Below, piece after piece: positions 34,817 to 46,921 of a DNA stretch of 64,000 nt. The position numbers and the translations under genes were made by a program. The notes under the pieces were generated by a model, which was given only the letters and a program-made list of their open reading frames with translations, made no database searches and was not told the origin of the DNA. Numbering within the stretch: the stretch's first letter is position 1; each line of letters begins with the position of its first letter. This stretch comes from Poronia punctata (taxonomy: Eukaryota > Ascomycota > Sordariomycetes > Xylariales > Xylariaceae), in NCBI GenBank assembly GCA_022579005.1, contig MU401655.1, forward strand, positions 1 to 64,000, given 5' to 3'.

Positions 34817-37800
34817 TTATTTGCTGAGAAAGCGAACCATCTCTTCCACAACCTGTCTGGTCTCATCCTCAAGTTGATCCTGAGGAGGTCCAAGAACCTG
34901 TTGGAAGATGGGGAGTAGTTGGGGTGTCAAGTTCTGGACCGTGGGTTCAGACATGGCATCTAACAAACAGTTCTCGTTAGTACAGTATTCAATCAAGTAG
35001 GAATGCTGCCATCAACTTACAGAGCTTGTGCAAGCATTGATATACCGGCTTGTTCTCCTCATAGTCATCCTTCAGCGGCAGCAAACCGACAAGGGCTGGC
35101 AGGACATCCGGGATAGGCACATGTTCGGGGTTGGAGAGGATCATGCGGCACAGGCAGCCGGCAGCGTTGTCCTGCAGACGCTGGGCCTTGATCTGGAGAA
35201 GCGGTTCAAGTTTGCGCAGGATCTCAGGGAAGCTGGGCAAGTATGTCGCCTGGTCTTCCGAGTGCAAAACAAGCTGTCCAACAGCATATGCCGTGTTGGA
35301 TTTGGTCTCCTGATCCTCATCCGACAGGCGATGCAGCAGCGGGGCCAGAAGAGTCGACGTGTAGGGCGTCACTGCCGGGCCCATGTATGCAACACACTCG
35401 GCGACAACACCAACGGCGGTCGATCGCTCGATATGCTCGTTGGAGCTGATGAACTTGAGCACGGGCTTCTGGAACACCTTCCAGATTTCCGAGAATTGTG
35501 ATCCCAAGGCCGCCGCGAGGCCGATGAGCACATCCAACGCCGTGTCAATGATGAGCCAGTCCCATTCAGAACTGCCCTGAAGATCGTCTTGATTCTCGTC
35601 TTCATCGCCCAAATCCTGTTGGCAAGGATGGCATCGGGTTGTGATGGTGCCGAGAACTGTGATGATTTGCTCCATCATGGACTTTTGTCCGAGAATGGAT
35701 GGGCCAGTGGCCTTCAGCGAGGCGGCAACGCTGCGATTAATCTCGGTGACAACATCCCTGAGGCCAAGTTAGCATCGTGGCAAGAAAACCGCTTCAAGTG
35801 ACAAAAAAAGTGACAGAGGCTAAGTCAGAAGTAGATAAACGCGTTCTCAGCAACCGCATTTGCGTCTGAGTGAGCTGGGTATAACGTATTCGTAATCATC
35901 ATTGTAGCCTCGGAAACGGAAAGCAACACGGAAAAGGGTAAGGAGATGTGGTAACATACCGGTCGGATTCGTCTTGCCAGATGTGCATTGTTGCTGTCGT
36001 GACGATCTCGCCCAACTTCACAATGTTCGGGATGGGCTCAAAGTTCAATGGCAGACCAGGTTGCCACTTCTGGCCAGTCTGTTCCTCCATGACTTCCCAG
36101 ACGCACGAGTACGTCCGCCACAGCGTTCCGATAGCCGTCTTGCGGCATCCCTCGTAAGAATGTTCTGCGAAAGGAGCCACAAGCTCAACCGCCTTCTCGA
36201 TGTAGGGCGCGCTCTTTGCCTTGGAGGCATAGATGACATCTCCTAGCACCTCTAGAGCAATCTCTTTCTCCAGAGCTTGCGCAGAGACACCGACGAGATC
36301 GTCCCACTCGTCCTCGTCATCATCGTCATCCATGTCATCCATGTCATCGGCATCGTCTTCATCGCCACCCTTCGCCTTCTTCTCGTCGATAAGACCAAGT
36401 TGGTCATCCGACAGATCAAAGTCGGCCTCTTCCTCTTCCATCTCGAGACTCTCAAAGAGTCCCTGGAAGATACCGGCAAGCGAGTCGCCTAGATCACCCT
36501 CGTATACCGTGGCCAGTTGACTCCACAAAATGAACGTAGTCTCGCGGAGACGAGCGTTGCCCAGGTGCAGGGCCTTCTCGCTGGCCCCTAGCAGCGGCAG
36601 GACGTAGGGGCTAAACTCCTGGGCACCAACGCCCTGGGCAATACGGCCCATCGAGTCGCAGACAGCACTTCGCAGTGCTAGTTCGTCCTCGCCAGCTTCA
36701 GCCGTGATGTAGGTGGACATGGCCTCCATAGTCTCCTTCAGATAAGGGTTGAATGCCGTCTTGACAGACGCAGCAATGGCACCAAGGGCACCAGCGGCAG
36801 AGGCCTTGACAGTGAAGTCTGGGTGCCCCAGGAATGAGCCCACGCGGTGAATCATGGTCTCTCCATACTTGGCCATGATGTCAGAGCCTAGGCCTTCGGC
36901 AAGGGAGTCGATCACACCACAAACTGAGCGGACGATATCGACGTTCCTCTTGTCGTTCTGGTCATTACTAGCAGCATCCAGGTTCAGCAGAAGTGCCTGC
37001 AGGATACTATCATGATGAGCAGCCATGCTGTCCGACAGATCCTCGCCAATGCGGATGAGACCGATCAAAGCGGAGTAACGGACGCTTCTCTGTTGGTCTT
37101 GCAACAGCTGAAGAACTGTGGGCATCAATGAGCCTATCTGCGTCGAGACGAACTCTGGTGCGCCTTCAGCACAAGTACCGAGCGCCAAGATGCAAGCTCT
37201 GCGGTGACCAGGGTTTTCAGAACTGGCATATTTGGGGAAGTCGTCCAGCAGGGGAACGATGACTTGACGTGGAGGTAGATCGCTCGCCAACTGATCGATC
37301 AGACTCAATGCAGCGCGTGGCGGCGTGTTATCGTCCTCTTCATCATCCTCTTCGAGCTCGGACAGGATCATGAGACTCTTCCTCATCAGCTGAGCACCCA
37401 TGTCAGGGACGGCCTGGATCTTCATCCGGCGGTATCGGACACATTGGGCTAGGAATGCCAGAGCCTGACAGCGCACATCCTCATCGACGGCGGAGTTGGC
37501 AGCCAACTCCAGCATGAACTGGACGAGGTCCTTGAAATAGCGGGAGATGAGGGCTGATTCGTAGGCCAGGAAGGATTGGAAAACTTCAAAGGCCTGTTGA
37601 ATGCGCTCATCGTCCTCGGCTTGGACGGCGTCTTTAAGCACGTCCACCATGGCAGGGATGAACTCCTGCACAGCGTTCAGGGCCTGCTCGTCCTCGTCCA
37701 CATCGATCAGCAGAAGCGCTGCGCTTATCGACATCATCGTGTTAACACGGACATCCCTGCTCTGGGGGTCGCGGATAGTCTTGCTAAAGAGCTCGAAGAG

Positions 37801-38364
37801 CTGGACTAGGTGGCTCTCAAAGTAGGTAGGGTTGGCCTCTAGAAGACTGAAGATGATATAGGAGCCGACCTCGCGATGGGCAACATTGTCAGAGGTGGCT
37901 AGCTGAGTGACACTGGGGACCATGTCGGTCCACTCATTATTTTCAAAGTCGAGAGTGGCAATCGCAGCAATGACGCGCGACTGGCCGTGACGGCATTTGC
38001 CATCTTGCTCATTCACAATCGTCTGTAGAAGTTGATTGCGAATGGTGGGCTTCTGCGACGCGTCTATCTTTTTCCAGTGCTTAGGAACAAGCCGGAGGGC
38101 CTGGACAGCTGCCAGCATGCGCACAGTCGGCTCAGGATGAGAGACGATGACATGTAGGAGGCCCACCAAGGAATCTGGGTGTGGGAAGAAGTCCTTGCGC
38201 AGCTCGGCGGTGGCGGCCTTGACCTTTTGGGTATCAGCTATTGAAAAAGAAAAGAGTCAGCGCATTGGCTATGAGGGAGGTATGAAGTACTAGAAGGATA
38301 AAGAATGATAAAACTCACGGATCTGGCATGCTTGAAGCAGCGCGACGAGCTTGTTCTGATCCAT
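34817..38364 (-). CDS. KAP123: Karyopherin Kap123 / importin subunit beta-4, 1067 aa, 4 exons
   Basis: Nuclear import receptor of the importin-beta superfamily; in yeast Kap123 carries ribosomal proteins and histones H3/H4 through the pore. Exons are 38364-38319, 38237-35960, 35757-35021 and 34959-34817, with consistent phase. The N-terminus reads MDQNKLVALLQACQI and then DTQKVKAATAELR, the family's usual first HEAT helix. HEAT repeats run throughout. An acidic loop at about residues 610-680 (EEEEADFDLSDD, then DDMDDMDDDDDEDEWDDL) matches the acidic insertion of Kap123. The C-terminus ends VVEEMVRFLSK. The length is close to yeast Kap123 (about 1110). The third intron is unusually long for this window (202 bp). 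The first coding exon is only 46 bp. Confidence 0.92.
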
Positions 38365-39292
38365 GATGGACGACTGGGCAGCGTGGCCCGAGCGAAAACG
38401 TCTGAGATATTCAAATGCTGGGAATAATAATATTAAGAGGAAAAGAGAAAGGGGGAATGAATAACTAGAAAAGAAATTTGCCTTTTTATTAGGCTACCCA
38501 GATGAACAGGAGGAAGCAGGGAAGGGGAGAAGAACTTTTTGCACGACGGAAGAAAAAAATATTTATCGTTTAATTTCAGCCTACCATGGTGGGGTATCTT
38601 TTGTACTTACTATCCAAGCTTGGGCTGGTCCTATGGGCTAAAAATCCAGGGTCCAAGGATTATTAGCTGATTTGGGGAAGAAAAGGCTTGACGATAAGAT
38701 AAGCCCCTCATTTTGCCCCTCTTTTGGCCCCAGGATGATGCGTAATCCTTGTCTTGCTCAAAACTATCAACAAATCTAGCCCTATTACCCTGGAGGACAG
38801 GCTCACCGTTTGTCAAGACGTTTGGCTACGAATCAAAGTTTTATATGAGGGCCCAGAAAGGTCAGGGCTTTTTAGTGTCATGCATAAATTAGATAGGCTA
38901 GATGGGATGTAGTGTATAATTATTTTTCCTTCCAGGTGTGGTTGTGAAATCTCGACGGGTAGTCTGTAGATGCTTGAAATCACAAGGCTGTTGTTGTGTA
39001 GGTAGAAGTAAGACATTTGCACCGATTCAACTCGATATTCTTTGTGACCCAAACTTACGAGGAACTGTCGAAAAGATGGACATTAAGGAGCTGTTATGTA
39101 GCCGCCCGACGGCACTGACAGCTTTCTATACCCAATATCCACTTCAAGTCCATATATCTTGCCGGGTCCTAGCTTCAAAGGTAGGTATTAGGCTACCGTT
39201 GTTGCCAGGGCCTCCTTCGTCATCGAGCGAGGTATAAACGTAAATCGCAGGCTTGTAGACATGTGTGATATTAATACATGGATATCTACTTT
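38365..39292. other. Intergenic spacer upstream of KAP123
   Basis: 0.93 kb between two genes on the same strand. It includes an A/T-rich leader just before the KAP123 start. Frames at 38938-39237 have no family character. GATAAGATAAG occurs near 38694, a plain GATA motif of unknown use. Confidence 0.45.
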
Positions 39293-40987
39293 TTACAAAT
39301 CATCAAAGTATTGTTTCACTGTCCTATCGATCCAGTCAGACTGCTGCTGTATCTGCTCCCCTTTCCAGACTCCCTGTTCAGTGACGTAGATGTCGATGAA
39401 TTCGGCAGGCACCCGTTCGAAGTAGGCGTTCTTGACCGATACCCTAGAGTCGCCGCTTTCGAGCACATCTGCCCCTTCGACAACATCTTTCCAAGACCGA
39501 CTGAGCTCCGAGGGGTCGACTTCTTCCGAATGACGATCCACTGGCGAGGCCGGCCCTACTATCTTTCCCGTGTCTGTTAGGATGACCACTTTTGCGTTGG
39601 GGGACACGTGCCGGGCGCTCAGTACAGCGGGTAATGATCCGATTTTCTGCCGTGGCCGGTTAGTAAATACATCAATTTGAAGACGATTCTCCCTGAAATG
39701 ACTGCTTACATTTGACACGTCCCCAGTAGAGCTTATCAAATCCGCACCAAGAAGTACGTAATCGATGCCCTGCGCCGCAAGGGCGGCGGACGCATCGGAA
39801 TATAGTGTGATGTGGAGGTCTGATCCTGCTTCAGCCTTCTTTAGGACCCGTGATGCGAGACTCACACCTTCGTTGAGTGGGCGTGATTCTAAAACGCGCA
39901 AATCTATCGTAACACCGAGAGTCGAGACGACATGTTGAAGACATGTAGCGATCGTGGAGCTGGACGACAGTGTAAGAACGGACACGCGATCTTTAGTAAT
40001 CCCATGACGGGATATGTTTGAGCGAAGGTATTCGATGAAGGAGTCCCGAATCCGGTCTGTCATCGAATTCCTCTGGGTTTGATGTCTGTCTAGGGCTTGT
40101 ATTATACGTTGCGTTTTCCCCGCTCCATCCATCCCAGAGTTGCGAATATCTTGCAAAGCCTGAAGCGCTTTTATAATGGCCGTGGTGATGGCGGCTCCCA
40201 TGCTAGGGCGGGCCTGACAGATGTGCCAGGCAGCCATTCGAACGTTGTACCACCAACTCTCGTCCAGGGGTTGGGATGATGCCATCTGGACAATAAGTTG
40301 GCGGAGTGTAGTCACCGCCATACCGGCAAGCTCACTAGCGCCATGCTTATGGTCATCCCGTAGCTTCTGCAAGCCTTCGGTTAGAACTTTGCCTGCCTCA
40401 AAACCGAGATCGTACTCAGGCCACACCCGCCGGAGACTGGTGACTAGGTTTGGGACACCACCAAACTCATCCGACCCGTCGACTTCTCGCGGGTCAAACC
40501 ACTCGATACCATCGTGCTCCCAATCCAAGGTGATGCCCTCTTCTCCCTTACCACCCTCGCTAACGTCTTTGAGGCGAAAGGCAAATGGGTTGATGTTCCA
40601 CTCGCGACGCAACGAGTCGTCGATGAAGGAGTACGGCTTGCCAACGCGTAACAAGTCCAGCGATGACGGCGGCAGCGTCGTTTCTTCCCCGATCTCACGA
40701 AGTGCTGTAGCTAAAGGGCTCGCATCGTCTTTCTCAACACTACCTGAACACGGGGCCAATTTGTGTTGGTATGTGCGGACTTTGCTGCTGCGCCGAAAGA
40801 GGGCGACCTTCGCTTGCTTGTCGTCACCATTGGGGATCTTGAAGAGAAAAGAGCCGGCTACTGCTCGTTTTGTGATGCCTTCTGTACCTGCCGAGGATGC
40901 CATTGCGCGTGTTGCTCCTAATTGACATGGATGGCGAAGCTGGGTCGGTCGCTGCAAGCCACAGCGGATAATGCTGCCATGACGCAT
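39293..40987 (-). CDS. Nudix domain fused to eIF2B alpha/beta/delta-like domain, 543 aa, 2 exons
   Basis: Two-domain protein. Residues about 40-200 form a Nudix-like domain whose box ends LREIGEETTL (residues about 82-105), with one residue more than the standard spacing and Thr where the last Gly is expected. Residues about 255-540 resemble the IF-2B family (eIF2B alpha/beta/delta, MTNA, ribose-1,5-bisphosphate isomerase), with VSVLTLSSSSTI, GADLISSTGDVSNKIGS and VILTDTGKI. A 63-bp intron (39647-39709) is removed. It is in frame and stop-free, but the eIF2B motif GDVSNKIGS is contiguous only when it is spliced. The start is the ATG at 40987; the basic N-terminus may be a mitochondrial targeting signal, with a second in-frame Met at MASSAG for a cytosolic form. 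The same fusion exists in other fungi; substrate unknown. Confidence 0.82.
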   Translation of the reverse strand: MRHGSIIRCGLQRPTQLRHPCQLGATRAMASSAGTEGITKRAVAGSFLFKIPNGDDKQAKVALFRRSSKVRTYQHKLAPCSGSVEKDDASPLATALREIGEETTLPPSSLDLLRVGKPYSFIDDSLRREWNINPFAFRLKDVSEGGKGEEGITLDWEHDGIEWFDPREVDGSDEFGGVPNLVTSLRRVWPEYDLGFEAGKVLTEGLQKLRDDHKHGASELAGMAVTTLRQLIVQMASSQPLDESWWYNVRMAAWHICQARPSMGAAITTAIIKALQALQDIRNSGMDGAGKTQRIIQALDRHQTQRNSMTDRIRDSFIEYLRSNISRHGITKDRVSVLTLSSSSTIATCLQHVVSTLGVTIDLRVLESRPLNEGVSLASRVLKKAEAGSDLHITLYSDASAALAAQGIDYVLLGADLISSTGDVSNVSSHFRENRLQIDVFTNRPRQKIGSLPAVLSARHVSPNAKVVILTDTGKIVGPASPVDRHSEEVDPSELSRSWKDVVEGADVLESGDSRVSVKNAYFERVPAEFIDIYVTEQGVWKGEQIQQQSDWIDRTVKQYFDDL

Positions 40988-41639
40988 TACAAAGTGTTTA
41001 CCGCGCGGCAATACTCGCAGTAGCCGTGTTATTATGCATCAAGGAGATTCTTTCCGTGAGCACTACTCGCCATGTATCATTGAACCGGCTGAGCACCTAC
41101 AGATTACACAAGATACCAAGGTATCTGCAATGTCAGAATCAATGACGCGAACTGGATGTCAGGGCAGGTGCTACACCGTACCCTGTGTGCCTGTCAGGCT
41201 GTCACCCTGTAACCCTTTGTGCCTTTCTAACCTAGGCGGTGACAGCGGTTTCTGCACTATAAACACAGTGCAAGAGCAGGCCAGGTGTATTATACACGGT
41301 GTTTTTGTCATCTGTGCGAGTACAAGCACAATACTTTTAGGGTCTCTCCCACGACGACTACCTACTCGTAGAACAAACACACGAGGGCCACAAGCACACA
41401 CGCCAGCAGGCTTCACAATCCATTATAAAGTGATCATCGCATTTCTTGTCAACAGCACAGTTCAAGTACTTCATAGAGTGTTCAATTAAAACGCTCTTTG
41501 GACATTGAAGACCGAGATAAAACCTTACTATCCAAGAATGCATCAAGTCGGCAAAATCTATCTAAACCCTCTCTGTTTCCAGGCCTCAACACACCCAAGT
41601 ACTCGTATGTTAAAACCGGGCATCAGTCCACCGACTCCT
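40988..41639. other. Intergenic spacer
   Basis: 0.65 kb between the Nudix/eIF2B-like gene start and the fungalysin stop. No other feature is recognised; overlapping open frames on both strands look incidental. Confidence 0.45.
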
Positions 41640-43897
41640 TTAGCAGACACCAGAAGGCACAGTTGTGCTACCCTTCCGGTTGCGACCAGAGCCGTAATCA
41701 GCACCGGAGCCTAGGCCACGCTTAGCGAAGGCAGTCCAGATCTCACACTGGTTGTCGCCACCGGTGAGCGCGACGTCGGCGTCGAGGATGGCGTCGCGGG
41801 CCTGGATGAAGTTGGGGTTGCAAGGTTGTCTGTGAGGAAGGCATGTTAGGAAGGGCACATCTACTACTCGACGGGAACGAAAACTTACAGAGCCATGCCG
41901 TCAACAACGAGCTTCATTGCCAAGAACTTGCCATCGGTAGGCACTCCCTTGGAGTCGAAAGTCGGCTTCTGCGCAACGCTGAGACCATGCTTGTCGATGA
42001 GGTTCCATAGCACTTCGTATAGCATGGTGGCCCAGATCTCGCCAATGTCGTGCACCTCGTTGTACGTGTTGGCCGTCGTGTACATGTACGGGTTTACCGA
42101 TAACTTGGTCGAGTATAGGTAGGTTCGGATACCGGCCTTGTTATTATACACCCAGGCACCAAGGCTGTAGTCGGTGTTGCGTGTGTCGCCCTTCTTCAGA
42201 CGGATCGCTGTCGCCATGAAATCACCCCAGCCTTCGCCCATGCCACCTGCTTCTGTTGTCTGCAGGCAGTTGCTGTTGGACGGGCCGCCCGTGAGACGGT
42301 TAGAGACTACACTTGGACATCAGCTTGTGTCCGGTTCCCCTCTATTATCAAAACTTACCACCGTGCGTGTGCTCGTGGATGATGACGCCAGCCTCAAACG
42401 CGCAATCCCTCTGCGGCGTCGAGTACGTCCATCTATACATGCGCATGCGACCGTTCTGTCCGTCGGGCGGGGTCGCAAAGTTGGCATTGTTAGTGCCAGA
42501 GCCGTCCTGCGCATTCAGGATGACAAAGTCGCCGCCGCGACCGCCCTGGCCGTTGTTGTTGTTCTCAAAGTTACCCGCCTTCTCGGTGAAGCCGAGGTCG
42601 TAGAACACGTCGTGGAACACGTTGGCCGTGTAGAAGAGCTGCGTGACGGATGCGTTTCCGTAGCTCGAGGGGGGAGACCAGCTAGGGCTCCAGTCGTACT
42701 CGAAGTCGAGGCTGGAGCTGGATGGTCGGTAGTTGCTCTGCCACGATGAACCACCGCTGGGATTCGTCTGGGCTACGGCGTTGTCTGAAAAGTTTTTGTT
42801 AACGCTATGCTCGCTTGTCCATGCTCAACAGCCTCGAGCGGGGTGTACAAGATATGGGGCGGGTGACTTACTTCCGCGAGTATCTGTGTATTTGGTGCTT
42901 CCATCGGAGAACCAGGTGAATTCGGAGTTCTTGGTGTCCCAAGGATCTACCACGTTAACGCGGCTGCCTCCCTCCTCGGGGTCGTTGGTACCCCATGGGC
43001 TGCATCTCGTCAGTCATCCCAATTTACGGTCTCGATGCTGGTGTTTACGTCTCGTGGCAAAGACTTACTATACTCTGAGAGTGGCATCTTGGACCCAGTC
43101 CACGACACCGTGGATCTCCTCATTTGTGGTAGCATCGACGTATGAGAGCAGCCAGTTGTCGAGGATATCGGTCTCGACACGCCAGGTCAAGGCCAACTCG
43201 CCGTTGGGCTTGACAAAGTAGACGAGACGGGCCTCGGGGTCCTTCTCGGCGCCCTTGGTGCCCTTGAGGGTGAATGTCTGGGCATCATGGGCCTGCTCAG
43301 CGTGAGCCTTTCCGGTGACGGGAATGTCAAGCTCCGAGGTGGCCTTTTCTAGGGCATGGGTAGCTTCGCCGAAGGATCGCTTGTGTAGTGGGTTCTCTGT
43401 GGGGATATCTCCGTTGTAGAAGGAGTTTCCGTATGAGAAGACGGATCCGTCACGTGCGATCTTGATCTGATATTAGCCCAACCTGTCTCCAATTTGACGG
43501 ATACTGTCAATCCCTAGGGGATGAGAGAAAGGGGCCTTACGTTGACGTTGAAGTCGGCATTATCGATATCTATGCCATGGGCAGTTTGCTTGAAGTTGAC
43601 ATGAGCAATGCCGTTGTTGCCAACATAATGGTCATCCACAAGCCTGAACTCGGCATCGGGAACGACGCTCTTGACAAGCTCGGTAGCGGTCTCGACATAG
43701 GTGTCACGCTTGACGAGGACGAGCTTGGCATCAGTGCTGGCCTTCTCTAGGTTGTGGTACTGGGGGTTCTGCGTGATACGGTAGCTGTTCAAGTCGACGG
43801 CGCGGCGACGAAGACCGGGCTTGGCACCTGGAGCAGGATGAGCCGAAGCGGCGGGCAGGGTAGCCCCAAGAAGGCCAAGCAATACTAATGACCGCAT
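41640..43897 (-). CDS. Fungalysin-type extracellular metallopeptidase (M36), 638 aa, 6 exons
   Basis: Secreted zinc endopeptidase made as a preproprotein. Exons are 43897-43541, 43466-43069, 42999-42872, 42784-42359, 42306-41889 and 41829-41640; phases agree and give 638 codons. The N-terminus is a signal peptide ([21 protein letters not shown]), followed by an FTP-type propeptide of roughly 225 residues. The mature enzyme starts near the [11 protein letters not shown] region. The zinc site is HEHTHG with the third ligand in GMGEGWGDF. Other family stretches are [29 protein letters not shown] and [14 protein letters not shown]. The length matches M36 enzymes (about 630). Role: breakdown of external protein for nutrition, or host tissue in pathogens. 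The start is the first ATG; a longer frame begins only with TTG. Confidence 0.93.
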
Positions 43898-46800
43898 CGT
43901 GAGGTTTTCAAGCAGGGGGTCGAACGTCTGGATCAAGGTGTCCCGGAAGCGGTGCCTGGATCTCGACCTGACAAGATGACGATCGGCGCTCTCCTTTTAT
44001 ATAATTATATAAGAGCTTGACCTTCGTTTCGCTCGACACGGACATGCGCCTGTCGTTAGCAACCGACTATCCAACTTCCTTTTTCGAGTAGCTACGCCGT
44101 ACGCGAACTCTTATCTCCCTGTGTTATGATGGATTGCTCTTCCCACGCCAAAGGACGGCCGCTTGGCACGAAGCTGGCCTGTACATGGCAAGGCCTCCTC
44201 TTGTCACAGGCGTCTAAGACGAAGGAAAGTACAGAGGCGATGGCTTGGCGGCAAGGCGCGGGTGGTCGGGTAGAGACGACTTACTCGTAGCTCCCTACGG
44301 CGCGGCCATGAACTACGAAAGGGGAAAGTGACTAGGACACTTGATGCTCGTGATAACGGTAGTGGTTGCGCTACGGTACGTAAATATTGGGACAAATCAC
44401 ATCTGCAGAGAAAGTGTTGGCCAGCCAGCTAAACATGGCCGAAGACTTGGATGGTAGGTAGGGACCCTGCAGTGCTGCACCTCCTCCTTTCTCTGTCGAT
44501 TTGAAAGGGGAGGGCGTCTTGGACTGACTCGAGCGATTTTTTACTATTCGGTGAGTTATTTTACGCTTAGCCTGGATCTAGACAAACCACTCGCTCGCTT
44601 ACCGTACAGATTCAAAGACAGAGGGGGCCACACGAGATGTCGTGACAGACGAGCGATAACTAAGGTACCTCGGATATACGGCCTCGAGAGGTTGAAGACA
44701 AATGCGTGTGGGGGGCCGAACCGGCTTCGGCATACCCCTTGCAAGATGAAAGAATAAGCCTTTGGGGAGCAACCCAGGAAATCCACAAAGACGGTTAGGC
44801 TTGCATTGCATGGTGTTATCCCGCATATTTCTCCGTACCTCTCGTACGTTTTCCGTGGTTTGTCTAAAAGACGTCTTCTTGCAATGATTTATTCTTATCT
44901 TTCCCGTGATACCTAGCTCACTATTTGGTTTTTCTTTTCACTTGAATATTTGGTATTCACGACCTCACATTCTTATTGCATTTCTCATGAGTAAGGTAGG
45001 GTGAAGGAAGGGCGCGAAGGGCTCAGGAGGGAACTGCCGCTGGATAAGCGTGAACCCCATAATCCTTGGCAAAGACGCGATCTCACCCGCTAATCGCAAT
45101 CCTGGCTCGGTACCTTCCGTGGACTAACCGGCGGCCGTGGGGTATGCCATGTTACTGTACCTACTACGCGTACACGTCCGTATAGGTAAGTACTTATCCA
45201 GCGATGATTGTTGATGCTGAGCTATATAGTAGGTAAATAAAGGCCAAAACGGCCTGACCAGACGTCCGTCTCTCCTTCTCCTTCTTGCTACTTATCTATA
45301 CATATTCATTCGTCAGGTTGGCATTTAACATGTGAACAGCATGCGACAATCAAACTGAGGGGAATGCGACGTCGAGAATGAAGAAGCAGCGCTAAAGATA
45401 ATAAGCGCGTATAACAAATACATAACATCATCATTTATCAAATAGATATCATTTGCCTTTTCCGGCCTCGTCCGCAGAGCCGGCGCGATCTTCAAAAACA
45501 CCTTCCTAGAAAAGAAGGACGTTAAGAACGACTCCTCCAGTCAGCTCTGTCCTGCATTGCAGATTAAGTTGTATACCCGCGTCGACCTATAATATTTTAG
45601 GTTAGGTTTATCTGATTGTAAGTCTTGGTTAGGTTGGTCTGTCATATGAATCGCCAATTGGTTCGTCGCAGGTAGATGTCACGGTATATAGTGATGTTTC
45701 TTTAGGTACCTACCTATGCTTTATTACATAGAACTGTGAACCATAACCATAGATCCTCCCACTTTACTTACGTCCGTACTATAGTCTATAACATCCTCAT
45801 CGCTTTTCTGTCTCGCGGGGCGATTTCTGTCTCGCGGCGCAAACCGCCACTTTCCGTTGTCATGTTCAACATCTCGTCGCAGAACCCCACCATATCTGGC
45901 CTGGTACTCCTAGCGTTGACCGAGCCTAGAAATTACAAGTTTAAATATTATCTATATATCCCCAAGTTCTCATTCTAGGCCAGGCCACTCTATACTAGAT
46001 CTATAGATACATATCGTTTCGTCGTATAAGCTCTATTTCGTAATTTTATCATCTTCTTCAACAACATTGCTGTTCTTGTCCAAAGGCGACGCAATTATGT
46101 CATCTATCTAACCTTTTTTCAAGAGGAACCCCGGGCCCCAAAACTTCCTCTCTTCCCTTTTTTTTTTCATCGCGTCACAAGTCAATCTACCTTACCTTCT
46201 TATATCTACTGTACAGCCCAAAAGACAACAACTTTCTAGACCGACCGGTCACTATCTATCTAGAGAACATCACCTCTTTCTACTCGTAAGAGAAATGTGC
46301 AAAAAAAAAACAACATAAAAACATCTGGCGACTATGGTACCTTATCATCGCATTGCTAGCAAGCAATCGCCAGGTCCATACAACATTTTAAAAGGAAAGG
46401 GGACGGGATCGTCAGACCCCGCTTCTCCCGGTTCCTTCCCTCTTTCTCCATTTCCACGTTGTCGGTTTTGATAAAGAGAAAAGGGTATGAGATCGTCGGT
46501 GTTGTAGGTCTAGACTATGGATACTTCATATTGATAGGGCTGTTTCTTCTTTTTATGTTTACATTTTTATTTTTTGGGAGATTTACATGTATCACTAGGT
46601 AGGTAGGTACGTAATATAGCAAGATTACCACATATGTGCGGTTGACGGTGATGAATATAACTGACAAGACTACTTGTAGTACCGGAAACGGAAGAGGGTG
46701 TTATTGTTAATCCGTCACAAAGCTACAACTATAGAGGGGGTCATTATAACACGCGACACCCCTATACGGTTATACCGTAGACATCAACGTAGATGGAGAT

Positions 46801-46921
46801 AACCTGCTTAGTAGGTAAAGTCAACTTGAGAATTAAAACAGGAAATCTATAAAGACAGTCGAAAAGATAAATAAAGCAACAAGAAAACATAATAACAATA
46901 AAATCAATCCTACACCCCAAT
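43898..46921. other. Intergenic region between the fungalysin gene and the NRPS 3' end
   Basis: 3 kb with the fungalysin promoter on the left and the NRPS 3' flank on the right. Frames at 44551-44826 and 45736-45978 have no family character. CCGACCGGTC and TAGGTAGGTAGG motifs occur near 46240 and 46595. No transporter or other siderophore gene is present. Confidence 0.5.
43993..44003 (-). promoter_or_regulatory. Putative TATA box of the fungalysin gene
   Basis: Read on the gene strand, TATATAAAAGG lies about 100 bp before the ATG at 43897. It is part of a larger perfect palindrome, TTATATAATTATATAA (43997-44012). The position fits a core promoter. Confidence 0.5.

Noticed and set aside
44551..44826. 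Overlapping small frames on both strands between fungalysin and the NRPS
   Set aside because: No domain, no conserved motif and mutual overlap; treated as chance.
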